A DNA stretch of 64,000 nucleotides from Streptomyces lomondensis (lineage in GTDB: Bacteria > Actinomycetota > Actinomycetes > Streptomycetales > Streptomycetaceae), in the NCBI RefSeq assembly GCF_014651035.1, contig NZ_BMWC01000003.1:635464-699463 (forward strand), in the 5' to 3' direction. Both the position numbers and the translations under genes were made by a program. The notes beneath the pieces were generated by a model. That model was not told the origin of the DNA and did no database searches. It saw only the letters and a program-made list of their open reading frames with translations. Positions 42,575 through 53,106 of the stretch are shown one piece after another (the stretch's first letter is position 1; every line of letters starts with the position of its first letter).

Positions 42575-43564
42575 ATGAAGACCTCCTGGCGGAGCGCCTC
42601 ACTCGTGGCGAGCGCCGCGGCGGTCCTGGCGCTGACGACGGCGTGCGGTCAGGACAGCCCACCGGCGGCCAGCCAGAACGTGGGCGCGACGGCCGTGCCC
42701 GGCTACGGAGACATCGGTTCCGGCACTGGCACCGGCACCGGGACCGGAGTCGGCGGCACCGCGACCGGCCAGCCGGCCGCGCCGAGCCCGTCCAGCCCGT
42801 CCAACCCCGCGGGCAAGCTGTCCGTCTCCACCGCCGAGGAGGTCGGCAAGGTGGTGACCGACAGTCTCGGCCTCACGCTGTACCGGTTCGACCAGGACAG
42901 CGACCAGCCGCCCAAGTCGAACTGCGACGGCGACTGCGCCAAGACCTGGCCGCCGGTGCCCGCGGACGACGCCGAGGCCGGCGAGGGCATCGACAAGTCG
43001 CTGCTCGGCTCGGTCACCCGGGCCGACGGCACCAAGCAGCTGACCGTGGGCGGCTGGCCGGCCTACCGCTACGCCAAGGACGTCAACGCCGGTGACGTCA
43101 AGGGCCAGGGCGTGGGCGGCAAGTGGTACGCGCTGGCCCCCGACGGCAAGAAGGCCCAGGGCGGCGCGGCCGCCGAAGGCGGGGCCGGGGAACTGGCCGG
43201 GCTGTCCACCCGCAACGACCCCAAGCTGGGCGAGATCGTCGTCGACAAGAACGGGATGACGGTCTACCGCTTCATGAAGGACGAGGCCTGGCCGAAACCC
43301 GTCTCCAACTGCTCCGGCGAATGCCTGGAGAAGTGGCCGCTCGTGGAGCCCGTCGACTTCAACGACACCAAGGGCATCCAGAAGAAGGGCTACATGATCT
43401 TCGAGCGGACCGACGGCACGGGCAAGCAGCAGACGATCAACTGCTCGCCCATCTACACCTTCGCCGGCGACAAGGCTCCCGGCGACACCAACGGCCAGGG
43501 CGTCGGCGGCACCTGGTACGCCGTGCGGCCCGACGGAAAGCCGGTCGGCGTGTCGGAGAAGTAG
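42575..43564 (+). CDS. SCO0930-type lipoprotein with two Lipoprotein_15 repeat modules
   Basis: 329 residues. ATG 42575 after GGGGAG. Signal MKTSWRSASLVASAAAVLAL and lipobox LTTAC. A Gly/Thr linker (GTGTGTGTGVGG) leads to two copies of a secreted repeat domain. Module 1 (about 95-200) has DSLGLTLYRFDQDS, NCDGDCAKTWPP and GWPAYRYAKD. Module 2 (about 225-325) has DKNGMTVYRFMKDE, NCSGECLEKWP and CSPIYTFAGD. Each includes C-x2-G-x-C-like cysteine pairs, which could bind a cofactor or form disulfides. Function unknown. The gene is followed by a strong terminator and lies next to the methyltransferase-rmdA pair. Confidence 0.85.
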   Translation: MKTSWRSASLVASAAAVLALTTACGQDSPPAASQNVGATAVPGYGDIGSGTGTGTGTGVGGTATGQPAAPSPSSPSNPAGKLSVSTAEEVGKVVTDSLGLTLYRFDQDSDQPPKSNCDGDCAKTWPPVPADDAEAGEGIDKSLLGSVTRADGTKQLTVGGWPAYRYAKDVNAGDVKGQGVGGKWYALAPDGKKAQGGAAAEGGAGELAGLSTRNDPKLGEIVVDKNGMTVYRFMKDEAWPKPVSNCSGECLEKWPLVEPVDFNDTKGIQKKGYMIFERTDGTGKQQTINCSPIYTFAGDKAPGDTNGQGVGGTWYAVRPDGKPVGVSEK

Positions 43565-43610
43565 GGAGACCTCCCCAGGGTTGATCATCTGGTTCACCCG
43601 GCAGCCGGCC

Positions 43611-43647
43611 CGGTCCGCCCCTCCGTGAGACACGGAGGGGCGGACCG
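43611..43647 (+). terminator. Perfect 17-bp hairpin terminator followed by T4
   Basis: CGGTCCGCCCCTCCGTG (43611-43627) pairs fully with 43631-43647 around the loop AGA and is followed by TTTT. It is the most complete intrinsic terminator in the window. Confidence 0.92.
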
Positions 43648-43841
43648 TTTTGCCGTGCTTCAGGAATGCCCCGGACACTGTTCGTCATGTGTTCGAAGGG
43701 CATGCGGACGGGTATCAATTCGGCACGTGCCGCAGGCAGTGACCGGGAACGGACGGTCAATTTCCGTTTCAGGTCGCTCCATTGGCGGGCGATCAGTAGC
43801 CTCTGCTCGAACACCGGATCGCCTACGCCTTGGAGAGATAG

Positions 43842-44654
43842 ATGGAGCGTCCCGCCTGGGCCCCACGGAGCATCGACATCTCGGTGCCCAGCGTCTCCCG
43901 GATGTACGACTTCTACCTGGGCGGATCGCACAACTTCGAGGTCGACCGGGAAGCGGCCCGCCGGGCCATGGAGTTCATGCCGGGACTCCCCAAGATCATG
44001 CAGGCGAACCGGGCGTTCATGCGCCGCGCCGTGCGCTACGCGGCCGACGAGGGCATCACCCAGTTCCTGGACATCGGCTCCGGCATCCCCACCTTCGGCA
44101 ACGTGCACGAGGTCGCCCAGGCCGCCCGCCCCGGCGCGCGCGTGGTCTACGTCGACCACGACCCGGTGGCCGTGGCCCACAGCCAGGCGGTCCTCGAGGG
44201 CAACGACGACGCGGCCATCCTCGCCGCGGACCTGCGCAAGCCCCAGGAGATCCTGCACAGCCCGGAGGTGGAGCGGCTGATCGACCTGAATCAGCCAGTG
44301 GCGCTGCTCCTCGTTGCCATACTGCACTTCGTGGAAGACGAGGATGACCCCTACGGGGCGGTGGCCGAGCTGCGCGAGGCGCTCGCGCCCGGCAGCCTGC
44401 TCGTGCTCAGCCACGCCTCCTACGAGGGGATCCCGCTGCCGCCGGAGCGGGCCGGGGGTGCGGTGGACGTGTACGAGGACATTCGCAACCCGCTGATCAT
44501 GCGCTCGCGCGAGGAGATCGCGCGGTTCTTCGAGGGGTACGACATGGTGGAACCCGGACTGGTGGCGATGCCGCGCTGGCGGCCCGACACCGCACCGGAG
44601 GACGAGGATCCGTATGCGTTCTCCGGTTTCGCGGGCGTGGGGCGTACGGCGTGA
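43842..44654 (+). CDS. SAM-dependent methyltransferase, DUF574 family
   Basis: 270 residues. The opening PRSIDISVPSVSRMYDFYLG then GSHNFEVDREAA is diagnostic for DUF574 (Methyltransf_19), expanded in Streptomyces. The SAM loop is FLDIGSGIPTFGNVHEVAQ, with VVYVDHDPVAVAHSQAVL as motif II. The substrate is not known for any homologue I can name. The ATG at 43842 follows GGAGAGATAG. Its stop overlaps the GTG start of rmdA by 4 bp, so the two are translationally coupled. Confidence 0.9.
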   Translation: MERPAWAPRSIDISVPSVSRMYDFYLGGSHNFEVDREAARRAMEFMPGLPKIMQANRAFMRRAVRYAADEGITQFLDIGSGIPTFGNVHEVAQAARPGARVVYVDHDPVAVAHSQAVLEGNDDAAILAADLRKPQEILHSPEVERLIDLNQPVALLLVAILHFVEDEDDPYGAVAELREALAPGSLLVLSHASYEGIPLPPERAGGAVDVYEDIRNPLIMRSREEIARFFEGYDMVEPGLVAMPRWRPDTAPEDEDPYAFSGFAGVGRTA

Positions 44655-46795
44655 CCGCGGAACCGGACGGGCCGGAGGACAGACTGCGCCGGTTCGCCAC
44701 GATCTGGAGCCGGGCGGTCTTCCCGGTGACCTCCACGTCGTCGACCCGCCCGGAGTTCGAGGCGCACCTGCTGCCGCTGGCGCGGCGGTTGAGCGAGGCA
44801 CTGCGGGCCCGGGCCTTCGACGCCGACGCGGGCAAGGCCGTCGGCGCCGCCCTCGTGGACGCGCACTGCACCGACCCCGAGGCCCTCAGCCGCACGCTGG
44901 ACTGCGTGGACGCCTACCTCGTCCTGTACTGCGGAGACGACGGCGACCAGGAGGACCTGCGGGCCCGGTGCGCACGCCTCCAGCACGCGATGGCCGCCGG
45001 CTTCGCACGGGCGCTGCGCGAGCGGACCCTGGCCGAGCAGGAGGCCATCGCGCAGGCCGCGCTGCAGGCGCAGGGCGTGGTCGCGCAGGCCCTGCACGCG
45101 AGCGAGGCCCGCTTCCGCGCCGTCTTCGAGGGCGCGGCCATAGGCATCGGCATGGCCGACCTGGAGGGCAACATCCTCCAGGTCAACGGCGCGCTGCTGC
45201 GCATGTTCGGGGTCTCCGAGCAGACGATGCGCAGTCGCAACGTCAAGGAGTGGACCCACCCCGACGACGCGCCCCAGACCTGGCGGCTCTACGACGAACT
45301 GGTGCGCGGCGAGCGGGAGCACTACCACCTGGAGAAGGCGTTCTACCGCCCCGACGGAACGGTCCTGTGGACCAACCTGACGGTCTCCCTGCTGCGCGAC
45401 GCCGACGGCGATCCGCAGTACCAGCTCGCCCTCATGGAGGACACCACCGAGCGGCGGCTGCTCAACCTGCGCCTGCGCTACGAGGCCACGCACGACGCGC
45501 TGACGGGCCTGCCCAACCGTACGTTCTTCTTCGAGCGCCTGGAGAAGGCACTGGGCGCCGGGAAGGGCCAGCGGTTCGGACTGTGCTACCTGGACCTCGA
45601 CGGCTTCAAGACCATCAACGACAGCCTCGGCCACGCGGCCGGCGACCGGCTGCTGGTGGAGGTCGCCGACCGGCTCCAGTCCTGCGCCACCGCCCCCGGC
45701 GAGATGGTCGCCCGGCTCGGCGGCGACGAGTTCGTGGCCCTGACCACCGGCCCCGACACCCAGCGCGAGGTCGACGAACTCGCCACCCGCATCATGAACG
45801 CGCTGCTCGCGCCGATCAGCGTCGACGGCCGGGAGCTGACCGTGCGCGGCAGCATCGGCATCGTCGAGGGCCCGGCCGGGGAGCGCAGCCCGGCGGAGGT
45901 GCTGCGCAGCGCCGACATCACCATGTACCGGGCCAAGTCGGCGGGCGGCAACCGCTTCGAGCTGGCCGACCCGGAGGCCGACGCCCGCGCCATCACCCGG
46001 CACGGGCTCACCACTGCGCTGCCGACGGCGCTGGAGCGGGGCGAGTTCTTCATCGAGTACCAGCCGCTGGTGCATCTCGGCGACGGCAGCGTCCGGGGCG
46101 CCGAGGCCCTGGTGCGCTGGCTGCATCCGCAGCACGGTGTGCTCGGCCCGGACCGGTTCATCCCGCTCGCCGAGCACACCGGGCTGATCGTGCCGCTCGG
46201 CCGCTGGGTGCTGGAGCAGTCGGTGCGGCAGGCCCGCGAGTGGCGGGAACTGCACGGCGGTGCGGAGGCGGTGGGCCCGCTGCGCATCAACGTCAACCTC
46301 TCGCCCTGCCAGCTGACCCACCCCGGCCTGGTCCAGGACACCGTCGACATCCTGGAACGCACCGGCATCGAGCCGGACGCCCTCTGCCTGGAGGTCACGG
46401 AGTCGGCGCTGATCGGCGCGGACGACGACCTGCTGAAGCCGCTGCGCCGGCTGGCCGAGATGGGCGTCGACATCGCCCTGGACGACTTCGGCACGGGCTA
46501 CTCCAACCTCGCCAACCTGCGTCGTCTGCCGGTCAGCATCCTGAAGCTGGACCGCTCCTTCACCCAGAGCATGCAGCAGTTCCCGGCCGACCCCGTCGAC
46601 CTCAAGATCGTCGAGGGGATCGTCTCGCTGGCCCACAGCCTGGATCTCGCGGTGACGGTGGAGGGCGTGGAGACCGGGGCGCAGGCCGAGCAGCTGCGGA
46701 TACTGGGCTGCGACACGGCACAGGGCTGGTACTACGCCCGCCCCGGCCCGCCGGAGCGGCTGCACGAGCTGGCGCTGGTGGACGCGACGGGCTGA
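44651..46795 (+). CDS. rmdA: PAS-GGDEF-EAL c-di-GMP enzyme, RmdA-like
   Basis: 714 residues, no membrane segments. A helical N-terminal region (1-150) is followed by PAS (about 160-280; ASEARFRAVFEGAAIGIGMA). GGDEF (about 300-460) has an intact GGDEF motif at residues 357-361, and EAL (about 475-710) has E485-A-L487 plus DDFGTGYSNL. Both catalytic sites look complete, so it could make and break c-di-GMP. S. coelicolor RmdA (SCO0928), a PAS-GGDEF-EAL phosphodiesterase controlling morphology, has this domain order and these neighbours as I recall. The GTG at 44651 overlaps the methyltransferase stop, suggesting coupled expression. Confidence 0.88.
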   Translation: MTAEPDGPEDRLRRFATIWSRAVFPVTSTSSTRPEFEAHLLPLARRLSEALRARAFDADAGKAVGAALVDAHCTDPEALSRTLDCVDAYLVLYCGDDGDQEDLRARCARLQHAMAAGFARALRERTLAEQEAIAQAALQAQGVVAQALHASEARFRAVFEGAAIGIGMADLEGNILQVNGALLRMFGVSEQTMRSRNVKEWTHPDDAPQTWRLYDELVRGEREHYHLEKAFYRPDGTVLWTNLTVSLLRDADGDPQYQLALMEDTTERRLLNLRLRYEATHDALTGLPNRTFFFERLEKALGAGKGQRFGLCYLDLDGFKTINDSLGHAAGDRLLVEVADRLQSCATAPGEMVARLGGDEFVALTTGPDTQREVDELATRIMNALLAPISVDGRELTVRGSIGIVEGPAGERSPAEVLRSADITMYRAKSAGGNRFELADPEADARAITRHGLTTALPTALERGEFFIEYQPLVHLGDGSVRGAEALVRWLHPQHGVLGPDRFIPLAEHTGLIVPLGRWVLEQSVRQAREWRELHGGAEAVGPLRINVNLSPCQLTHPGLVQDTVDILERTGIEPDALCLEVTESALIGADDDLLKPLRRLAEMGVDIALDDFGTGYSNLANLRRLPVSILKLDRSFTQSMQQFPADPVDLKIVEGIVSLAHSLDLAVTVEGVETGAQAEQLRILGCDTAQGWYYARPGPPERLHELALVDATG

Positions 46796-46890
46796 GCGGC
46801 GGGGCGGGCCGTCCCGGTGGTCGGCCTCGGGTCCCCTTCCTACGATCGAGGAAGAGGACCCGACCGGGCCCCGGCCGAGGGAGCACGGGC

Positions 46891-47367
46891 ATGGACACCA
46901 CCGAGATGCGCCGCCTCTTCGAGACCCACCGCGAGGCGGAGGCGGCCCGGGACATCGATGGCATCCTCAGGACGTTCGTGCCGGACTGCTTCCTGGAGAC
47001 CAAGGCGCTCGGGCTGCGCAGCCAGGGCGGGGACGCGGTGCGCGCCGCCTACCAGCAGCAGTACTTCACGGCGTTCCCCGACCTCAGCCCCGAGGACGAG
47101 GGCATCGGCTACGGCGAGGACGTCATCGCCGTATGGGGAACGCTGCGCGGCACCAGCCGGGGGGAGTGGCTCGGTGTCCCGCCCGGTGGCGGGGCCTTCG
47201 AGGTGCCCTTCGCGAACATCGTCCCCTTCCGGGACGGCCTGATGGCGGGCGAGGCGATCTACTTCGACCTGGCCACGCTGTGCGAGCAGGCCCGTATCCC
47301 GCTGGAGCGGATACGGGCCGCCGCTGCCGCGCGCCGGGCGGGCGCGGGCGCCACCACTACCGGGTGA
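46891..47367 (+). CDS. SnoaL-like / NTF2-fold ester-cyclase family protein
   Basis: 158 residues. The NTF2-like cone fold is recognised from RRLFETHREAEAARDIDGIL, the FPDLSPEDEGIGYGEDVIAV strand pair and RGTSRGEWLGVPPGGGAFEV. The last is typical of SnoaL-like polyketide cyclase/dehydrase-like proteins. No cyclase substrate system is nearby, so a small-molecule binding or isomerase role is as likely as ring closure. ATG 46891 with GAGGGAG 8 bp upstream. It lies 95 bp after rmdA and may be read from the same transcript or its own promoter. Confidence 0.8.
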   Translation: MDTTEMRRLFETHREAEAARDIDGILRTFVPDCFLETKALGLRSQGGDAVRAAYQQQYFTAFPDLSPEDEGIGYGEDVIAVWGTLRGTSRGEWLGVPPGGGAFEVPFANIVPFRDGLMAGEAIYFDLATLCEQARIPLERIRAAAAARRAGAGATTTG

Positions 47368-47384
47368 GGCGCGGCGCCGGCCCA

Positions 47385-47705
47385 TCAGCGCGCGGCGCGC
47401 ACGGCCGCGCCCGCGGCTGCGACATCCAGGTCCACGGCGACCTCCTCGCCCTCCCAGCGGCCGCGTTCCGTGATCGCGAGACCGATCAGCGCCAGCTCGG
47501 CGGCACCGTCACGCAGCGCGTACTGCTCCGGCGTCTCCGTGCCGGGCGCGCCGTCCTCCGTGCGCTCCCAGGCGGCCACGGCCGCCTCGGCCAGTTCCCG
47601 CGGCAGCCGCACCGCGATCCGGCCGGTCTGCCGGTCGACGCAGGCCCCGACGGCCGCCAGCACCTTCGTGTCGTCCCGATAGCGGATGTACTGCTCATCA
47701 CACAC
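47385..47705 (-). CDS. Hypothetical protein, 106 residues
   Basis: Cytoplasmic, acidic, no signal or membrane segment. It begins CDEQYIRYRDDTKVLAAVGA and has VDRQTGRIAVRLPRELAEAA then VAAWERTEDGAPGTETPEQY. The third-position bias supports coding. The GTG start at 47705 is near the 3' end of the LysR gene, 69 bp away, so the two could be co-transcribed. No family was recognised. Confidence 0.6.
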   Translation of the reverse strand: MCDEQYIRYRDDTKVLAAVGACVDRQTGRIAVRLPRELAEAAVAAWERTEDGAPGTETPEQYALRDGAAELALIGLAITERGRWEGEEVAVDLDVAAAGAAVRAAR

Positions 47706-47774
47706 AGGTCGAGGGTAGGCACGGGCGGCTCGCGGGCGCAGTGAATTTCCGCAGGCGCGCCCCAGGGCGGCGGA

Positions 47775-48659
47775 TCACCGCTCCAGCAGCATCCGCTGCA
47801 ACTCCCTCGCCGCCCGCGGCGGTGCCACGTCGCTGCGGTGGGCCAGCGCGATCGTGCGGTGCAGGCCGGGCCGGGCCAGGGGAGTCACGCGCAAGCCGCG
47901 CCCCGACCGCGCGGCCACCATCCGGGGGACGACGGCGACGCCCAGCCTCGCCCGGACGAAGCCCAGCACCGCGTCCATCTCGCCGCCCTCCACCGCGAAG
48001 TCGGGCTCGAAGCCCTCGGCGCGGCAGGCGGCCACCGTCAGCTCCCGCAGGTCGTAGCCGTGCCGGAACATCACCAGCCGCTCGCCCTCCAGGTCGGCGA
48101 CGCGCACGGTCCGCCGCCCCTGCCCGGGCCGGGGCGCGTCCGGGGAGGAGACCACGACCAGGTCCTCCCGCAGCAGCTCCACCGTGGTCAGGGCCGGGGA
48201 GGGGGACGGCAGGGGCAGGACCACCAGCGCCAGGTCCAGCGCGCCACGCGCCAGCTCCCGCACCAGGTCGTGCGACCCGCCCTCCTCGATCAGCAGCCGG
48301 ATCCCGGGGTAGCGGTCGTGGAAGGCCCGCAGCACGTCCGGCAGCAGACCCGTGCACAGACTCGGCGTCGCCCCCAGCCGCACCCGCCCCCGCCGCAGCT
48401 GCACCAGCTCCTGCACCTCGTGCCGGGCCGTGTCCGCGTCGGCCAGGATGCGCCGGGCCAGGGGCAGCAGCGCCTCCCCGGCGTCCGTGAGCGTGATGTT
48501 GCCGCGCGCCCGCAGGAACAGGTCGGCGCCCAACTCCCGCTCCAGCGCCTTGATCTGCTGCGACAGCGACGGCTGCGCGACATGGACCAGATCGGCGGCC
48601 CGGGTGAAGTGCCGGGTCTCGGCCACGGCCACGAAGTACTGGAGCTGCTGGAACTGCAT
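47775..48659 (-). CDS. LysR-family transcriptional regulator, divergent from sdh operon
   Basis: 294 residues. The N-terminal helix-turn-helix is [20 protein letters not shown] and [21 protein letters not shown] periplasmic-binding-like effector domain follows (about 90-294). It is transcribed away from sdhC with only 84 bp between start codons. That gap contains an AT-N11-AT LysR box. Control of the succinate dehydrogenase operon and of itself is inferred from this layout; the effector is unknown. Length and domain order are standard. Confidence 0.92.
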   Translation of the reverse strand: MQFQQLQYFVAVAETRHFTRAADLVHVAQPSLSQQIKALERELGADLFLRARGNITLTDAGEALLPLARRILADADTARHEVQELVQLRRGRVRLGATPSLCTGLLPDVLRAFHDRYPGIRLLIEEGGSHDLVRELARGALDLALVVLPLPSPSPALTTVELLREDLVVVSSPDAPRPGQGRRTVRVADLEGERLVMFRHGYDLRELTVAACRAEGFEPDFAVEGGEMDAVLGFVRARLGVAVVPRMVAARSGRGLRVTPLARPGLHRTIALAHRSDVAPPRAARELQRMLLER

Positions 48660-48668
48660 ACTCCTACG

Positions 48669-48683
48669 ATAGCCCTAGCCTAT
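48669..48683. promoter_or_regulatory. LysR-type box (AT-N11-AT) between lysR and sdhC
   Basis: ATAG-CCCTAGC-CTAT is an inverted repeat that fits the T-N11-A consensus for LysR regulators. It starts 10 bp upstream of the lysR start codon and 61 bp before the sdhC start. Confidence 0.6.
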
Positions 48684-48743
48684 GGAATCAAGCCGGACCA
48701 TGTCTTGGACCGATCGGCCCCGGGGTCCGTAGCGTGCTGTGCC

Positions 48744-49448
48744 ATGGCTCTGGCAACGCGGACGGACCGACGGCCGTCCATGGCACGCACCGTGTGGGAC
48801 TCCACCGTCGGCAAGAAGACCGTGATGGCGGTCAGCGGACTGATCATGCTGCTGTACCTGGTCGTCCACATGATCGGGAACCTGAAGATCTTCTTCGGGG
48901 CCGGCGAGTTCGACCACTACGCCCACTGGCTGCGCACCGTCGGCGAGCCGTTCATGCACTACGAGTGGACGCTCTGGCTGGTCCGCGTCGTGCTCGTGGC
49001 CGCGGTCGTCGCCCACGCGGTGTCCGCGTACCAGCTCAGCCGCCGCGACATCAGGGCACGGCCCAGCAAGTACGTGCACAAGAAGCCACGCGCCAGCTAC
49101 GCGACGCGGACCATGCGCTGGGGCGGGATCATTCTCGGGCTGTTCATCGTCTGGCACATCCTGGACCTGACGACCGGCACCGTGCACCCCGGCTTCCGGC
49201 CCGGCCACCCGTACCAGAACGTCGTGGACACCTTCTCCACCTGGTACGGCAACGTCATCTACATCGTCGCGATGCTCGCGCTGGGCCTGCACGTCCGGCA
49301 CGGCTTCTGGAGCGCCGCCCAGACCCTCGGCGTCGGCAGCCGGCGGCGCGACCGCGCCCTGAAGACCGTCGCCGACGTCCTCGCGCTGCTGCTCACGGCC
49401 GGTTTCATCGCCGTACCCGTGGGCGTCATGACCGGAGTGGTGAGCTGA
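48744..49448 (+). CDS. sdhC: Succinate dehydrogenase cytochrome b subunit (single-subunit anchor)
   Basis: 234 residues with five membrane helices, the Bacillus-type (SdhC/FrdC, type B) anchor that carries two hemes and needs no SdhD. Candidate heme His residues lie in [32 protein letters not shown] and [14 protein letters not shown]. It anchors SdhAB to the membrane and passes electrons to or from menaquinone. The ATG at 48744 lacks a clear Shine-Dalgarno; ATG 48780 would drop 12 residues. It is first of the sdhC-A-B operon, and sdhA starts 2 bp after its stop. Confidence 0.9.
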   Translation: MALATRTDRRPSMARTVWDSTVGKKTVMAVSGLIMLLYLVVHMIGNLKIFFGAGEFDHYAHWLRTVGEPFMHYEWTLWLVRVVLVAAVVAHAVSAYQLSRRDIRARPSKYVHKKPRASYATRTMRWGGIILGLFIVWHILDLTTGTVHPGFRPGHPYQNVVDTFSTWYGNVIYIVAMLALGLHVRHGFWSAAQTLGVGSRRRDRALKTVADVLALLLTAGFIAVPVGVMTGVVS

Positions 49449-49450
49449 AG

Positions 49451-51396
<1,946 letters not shown>

Positions 51397-51400
<4 letters not shown>

Positions 51401-52146
51401 AGCTCACCCTGCGCGTCTGGCGGCAGAAGAACGCCGACGCCGACGGCACGATGTCCACGTACGAGGTGGACGGCATCTCGCCCGACATGTCGTTTCTGGA
51501 GATGCTCGACACGCTCAACGAGGAGCTCATCCTGCGCGGTGAGGACCCGGTGGCCTTCGACCACGACTGCCGCGAGGGCATCTGCGGTGCGTGCTCGCTG
51601 GTGATCAACGGAGATGCGCACGGGCCCGAGCGGACGACCACGTGTCAGCTGCACATGAGGTCCTTCAAGGACGGCGACACGATCGATGTGGAGCCGTGGC
51701 GGGCGTCCGCGTTCCCGGTGATCAAGGATCTGGTCGTGGACCGGTCGGCCTTCGACCGGATCATCCAGGCCGGCGGATACATCACCGCGCCGACGGGGGC
51801 GGCGCCCGAGGCGCATGCCACGCCGGTGCCGAAGCCGGACGCCGACTTCGCGTTCGAGCACGCGGAGTGCATCGGGTGCGGGGCGTGTGTGGCGGCCTGT
51901 CCGAACGGGGCGGCGATGCTGTTCACGTCGGCGAAGATCAACCATCTGAATGTGCTGCCGCAGGGGGCGCCCGAGCGGGAGACGCGGGTGCTGGACATGG
52001 TGGAGCGGATGGATGAGGAGGGGTTCGGGGGGTGCACGCTCGCGGGGGAGTGTGCCACGGCTTGTCCCAAGGGGATTCCCTTGATGTCGATCACCCAGAT
52101 GAACAAGGAGTGGCTGCGGGCTACTCGGAGGGTGGGCAAGCGGTAG
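51397..52146 (+). CDS. sdhB: Succinate dehydrogenase iron-sulfur subunit
   Basis: 249 residues. The [2Fe-2S] plant-ferredoxin motif is C58-x4-C63-x2-C66-x16-C83 in [11 protein letters not shown]...TTTC. The [4Fe-4S]/[3Fe-4S] ligands lie in [14 protein letters not shown] and [14 protein letters not shown]. All cluster ligands are present. The subunit passes electrons from the FAD of SdhA to the heme anchor. The ATG at 51397 overlaps the sdhA stop by 4 bp. In this gene the G/C-rich third-position pattern weakens toward GGG/GAG-rich codons after about 51900, but the frame stays intact. A common Streptomyces-type intergenic repeat follows. Confidence 0.95.
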
Positions 52147-52147
52147 T

Positions 52148-52210
52148 TGCCGGGTGCGGGTTGTGGGTGGCTTGTCGCGCAGTTCCCCGCGCCCCCAAGA
52201 GAGGGGCGTT
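52148..52210 (+). repeat. Streptomyces-type intergenic repeat with small hairpin
   Basis: GCTTGTCGCGCAGTTCCCCG then CGCCCC belongs to a sequence I recall as abundant between Streptomyces genes. CGCCCC (52190-52195) and GGGGCG (52203-52208) form a 6-bp hairpin 44 bp after the sdhB stop and may terminate the sdh transcript. Confidence 0.6.
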
Positions 52211-52217
52211 GCAGCTT

Positions 52218-52262
52218 CTGGCATTCAATCTCCTGGCATCCGCGCTCCTGGCACTCGTCACG
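52218..52262 (+). repeat. Three tandem 15-bp units before the OlsB-like gene
   Basis: CTGGCAYTC-type units begin at 52218, 52233 and 52248, exactly 15 bp apart: CTGGCATTC, CTGGCATCC, CTGGCACTC with variable fillers. They lie 77-121 bp upstream of the start codon and are not coding. Confidence 0.55.
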
Positions 52263-52338
52263 CGAAGGTCAGGCGGCATGGGCACAACAGGGGGCGGCGG
52301 CACCGCTCGCCGCCTCCGGCCCGCGACCAGGAGAAGCC

Positions 52339-53106
52339 ATGACCGGCGTACTGACCGTCGACCGCCCCGCACAGCCCACGGCCCCCACCCGCTACACCGT
52401 CACCCTCGCCCGGAACGAGGAGGACGTGCGTGCCGCCCAGCGGCTGCGGCACGACGTCTTCGCCGGGGAGCTGGGCGCCCTGCTGACCGGCTCGCAGCCG
52501 GGCCTCGACGTCGACCCGTTCGACGCGTACTGCGACCACCTGCTCGTGCGCGAGGAGACGACCGGCCAGGTCGTCGGCACGTACCGGCTGCTGCCGCCGG
52601 AGCGCGCGGCGGTCGCCGGGCGACTGTACTCCGAGGGCGAGTTCGACCTGACCGCGCTGGACGGCATCCGGCCGGAGCTCGTCGAGGTCGGCCGCTCCTG
52701 CGTGCACCCGGACCACCGGGACGGCGCGGTCATCAGCCTCATCTGGGCCGGTATCGCCCGCTACATGGTCGAACGCGGCCACGAGTGGCTCGCCGGCTGC
52801 TGCTCCATCCCGCTCGCCGACGGCGGTGCCCTCGCCTCGGCCACCTGGGACCGGGTGAGCGCCAAGCACCTGTCGCCCGAGGAGTACCGCGTCCGGCCCC
52901 TGCTGCCGTGGATCCCGGGCCCCGCGCCCGCCGCCCGCGTCGAACTGCCCGCCCTGCTGCGCGGCTACCTGCGTCTCGGCGCCTGGGTGTGCGGCGAACC
53001 GGCCCACGACCCGGACTTCGGCGTCGCCGACCTGTACGTGCTGCTGCCGATGAGCCGGGTCAACCCGCGCTACCTGCGGCACTTCCTCTCCCTCGTGCCG
53101 GCCTGA
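52339..53106 (+). CDS. GNAT-type acyltransferase, probable ornithine N-acyltransferase (OlsB-like)
   Basis: 255 residues. The fold is the N-acyltransferase of the OlsB/PF13444 type: RYTVTLARNEEDVRAAQRLR, HDVFAGELGALL, FDAYCDHLLVREETTGQVVG and VEVGRSCVHPDHRDGAVISL. By family it would attach 3-hydroxyacyl-ACP to the alpha-amino group of L-ornithine, giving lyso-ornithine lipid. AGGAG precedes the ATG at 52339. The next gene, a PlsC-type acyltransferase, overlaps its stop by 1 bp and could complete the ornithine lipid. A homoserine-lactone-synthase-like alternative is less likely. Confidence 0.82.
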   Translation: MTGVLTVDRPAQPTAPTRYTVTLARNEEDVRAAQRLRHDVFAGELGALLTGSQPGLDVDPFDAYCDHLLVREETTGQVVGTYRLLPPERAAVAGRLYSEGEFDLTALDGIRPELVEVGRSCVHPDHRDGAVISLIWAGIARYMVERGHEWLAGCCSIPLADGGALASATWDRVSAKHLSPEEYRVRPLLPWIPGPAPAARVELPALLRGYLRLGAWVCGEPAHDPDFGVADLYVLLPMSRVNPRYLRHFLSLVPA

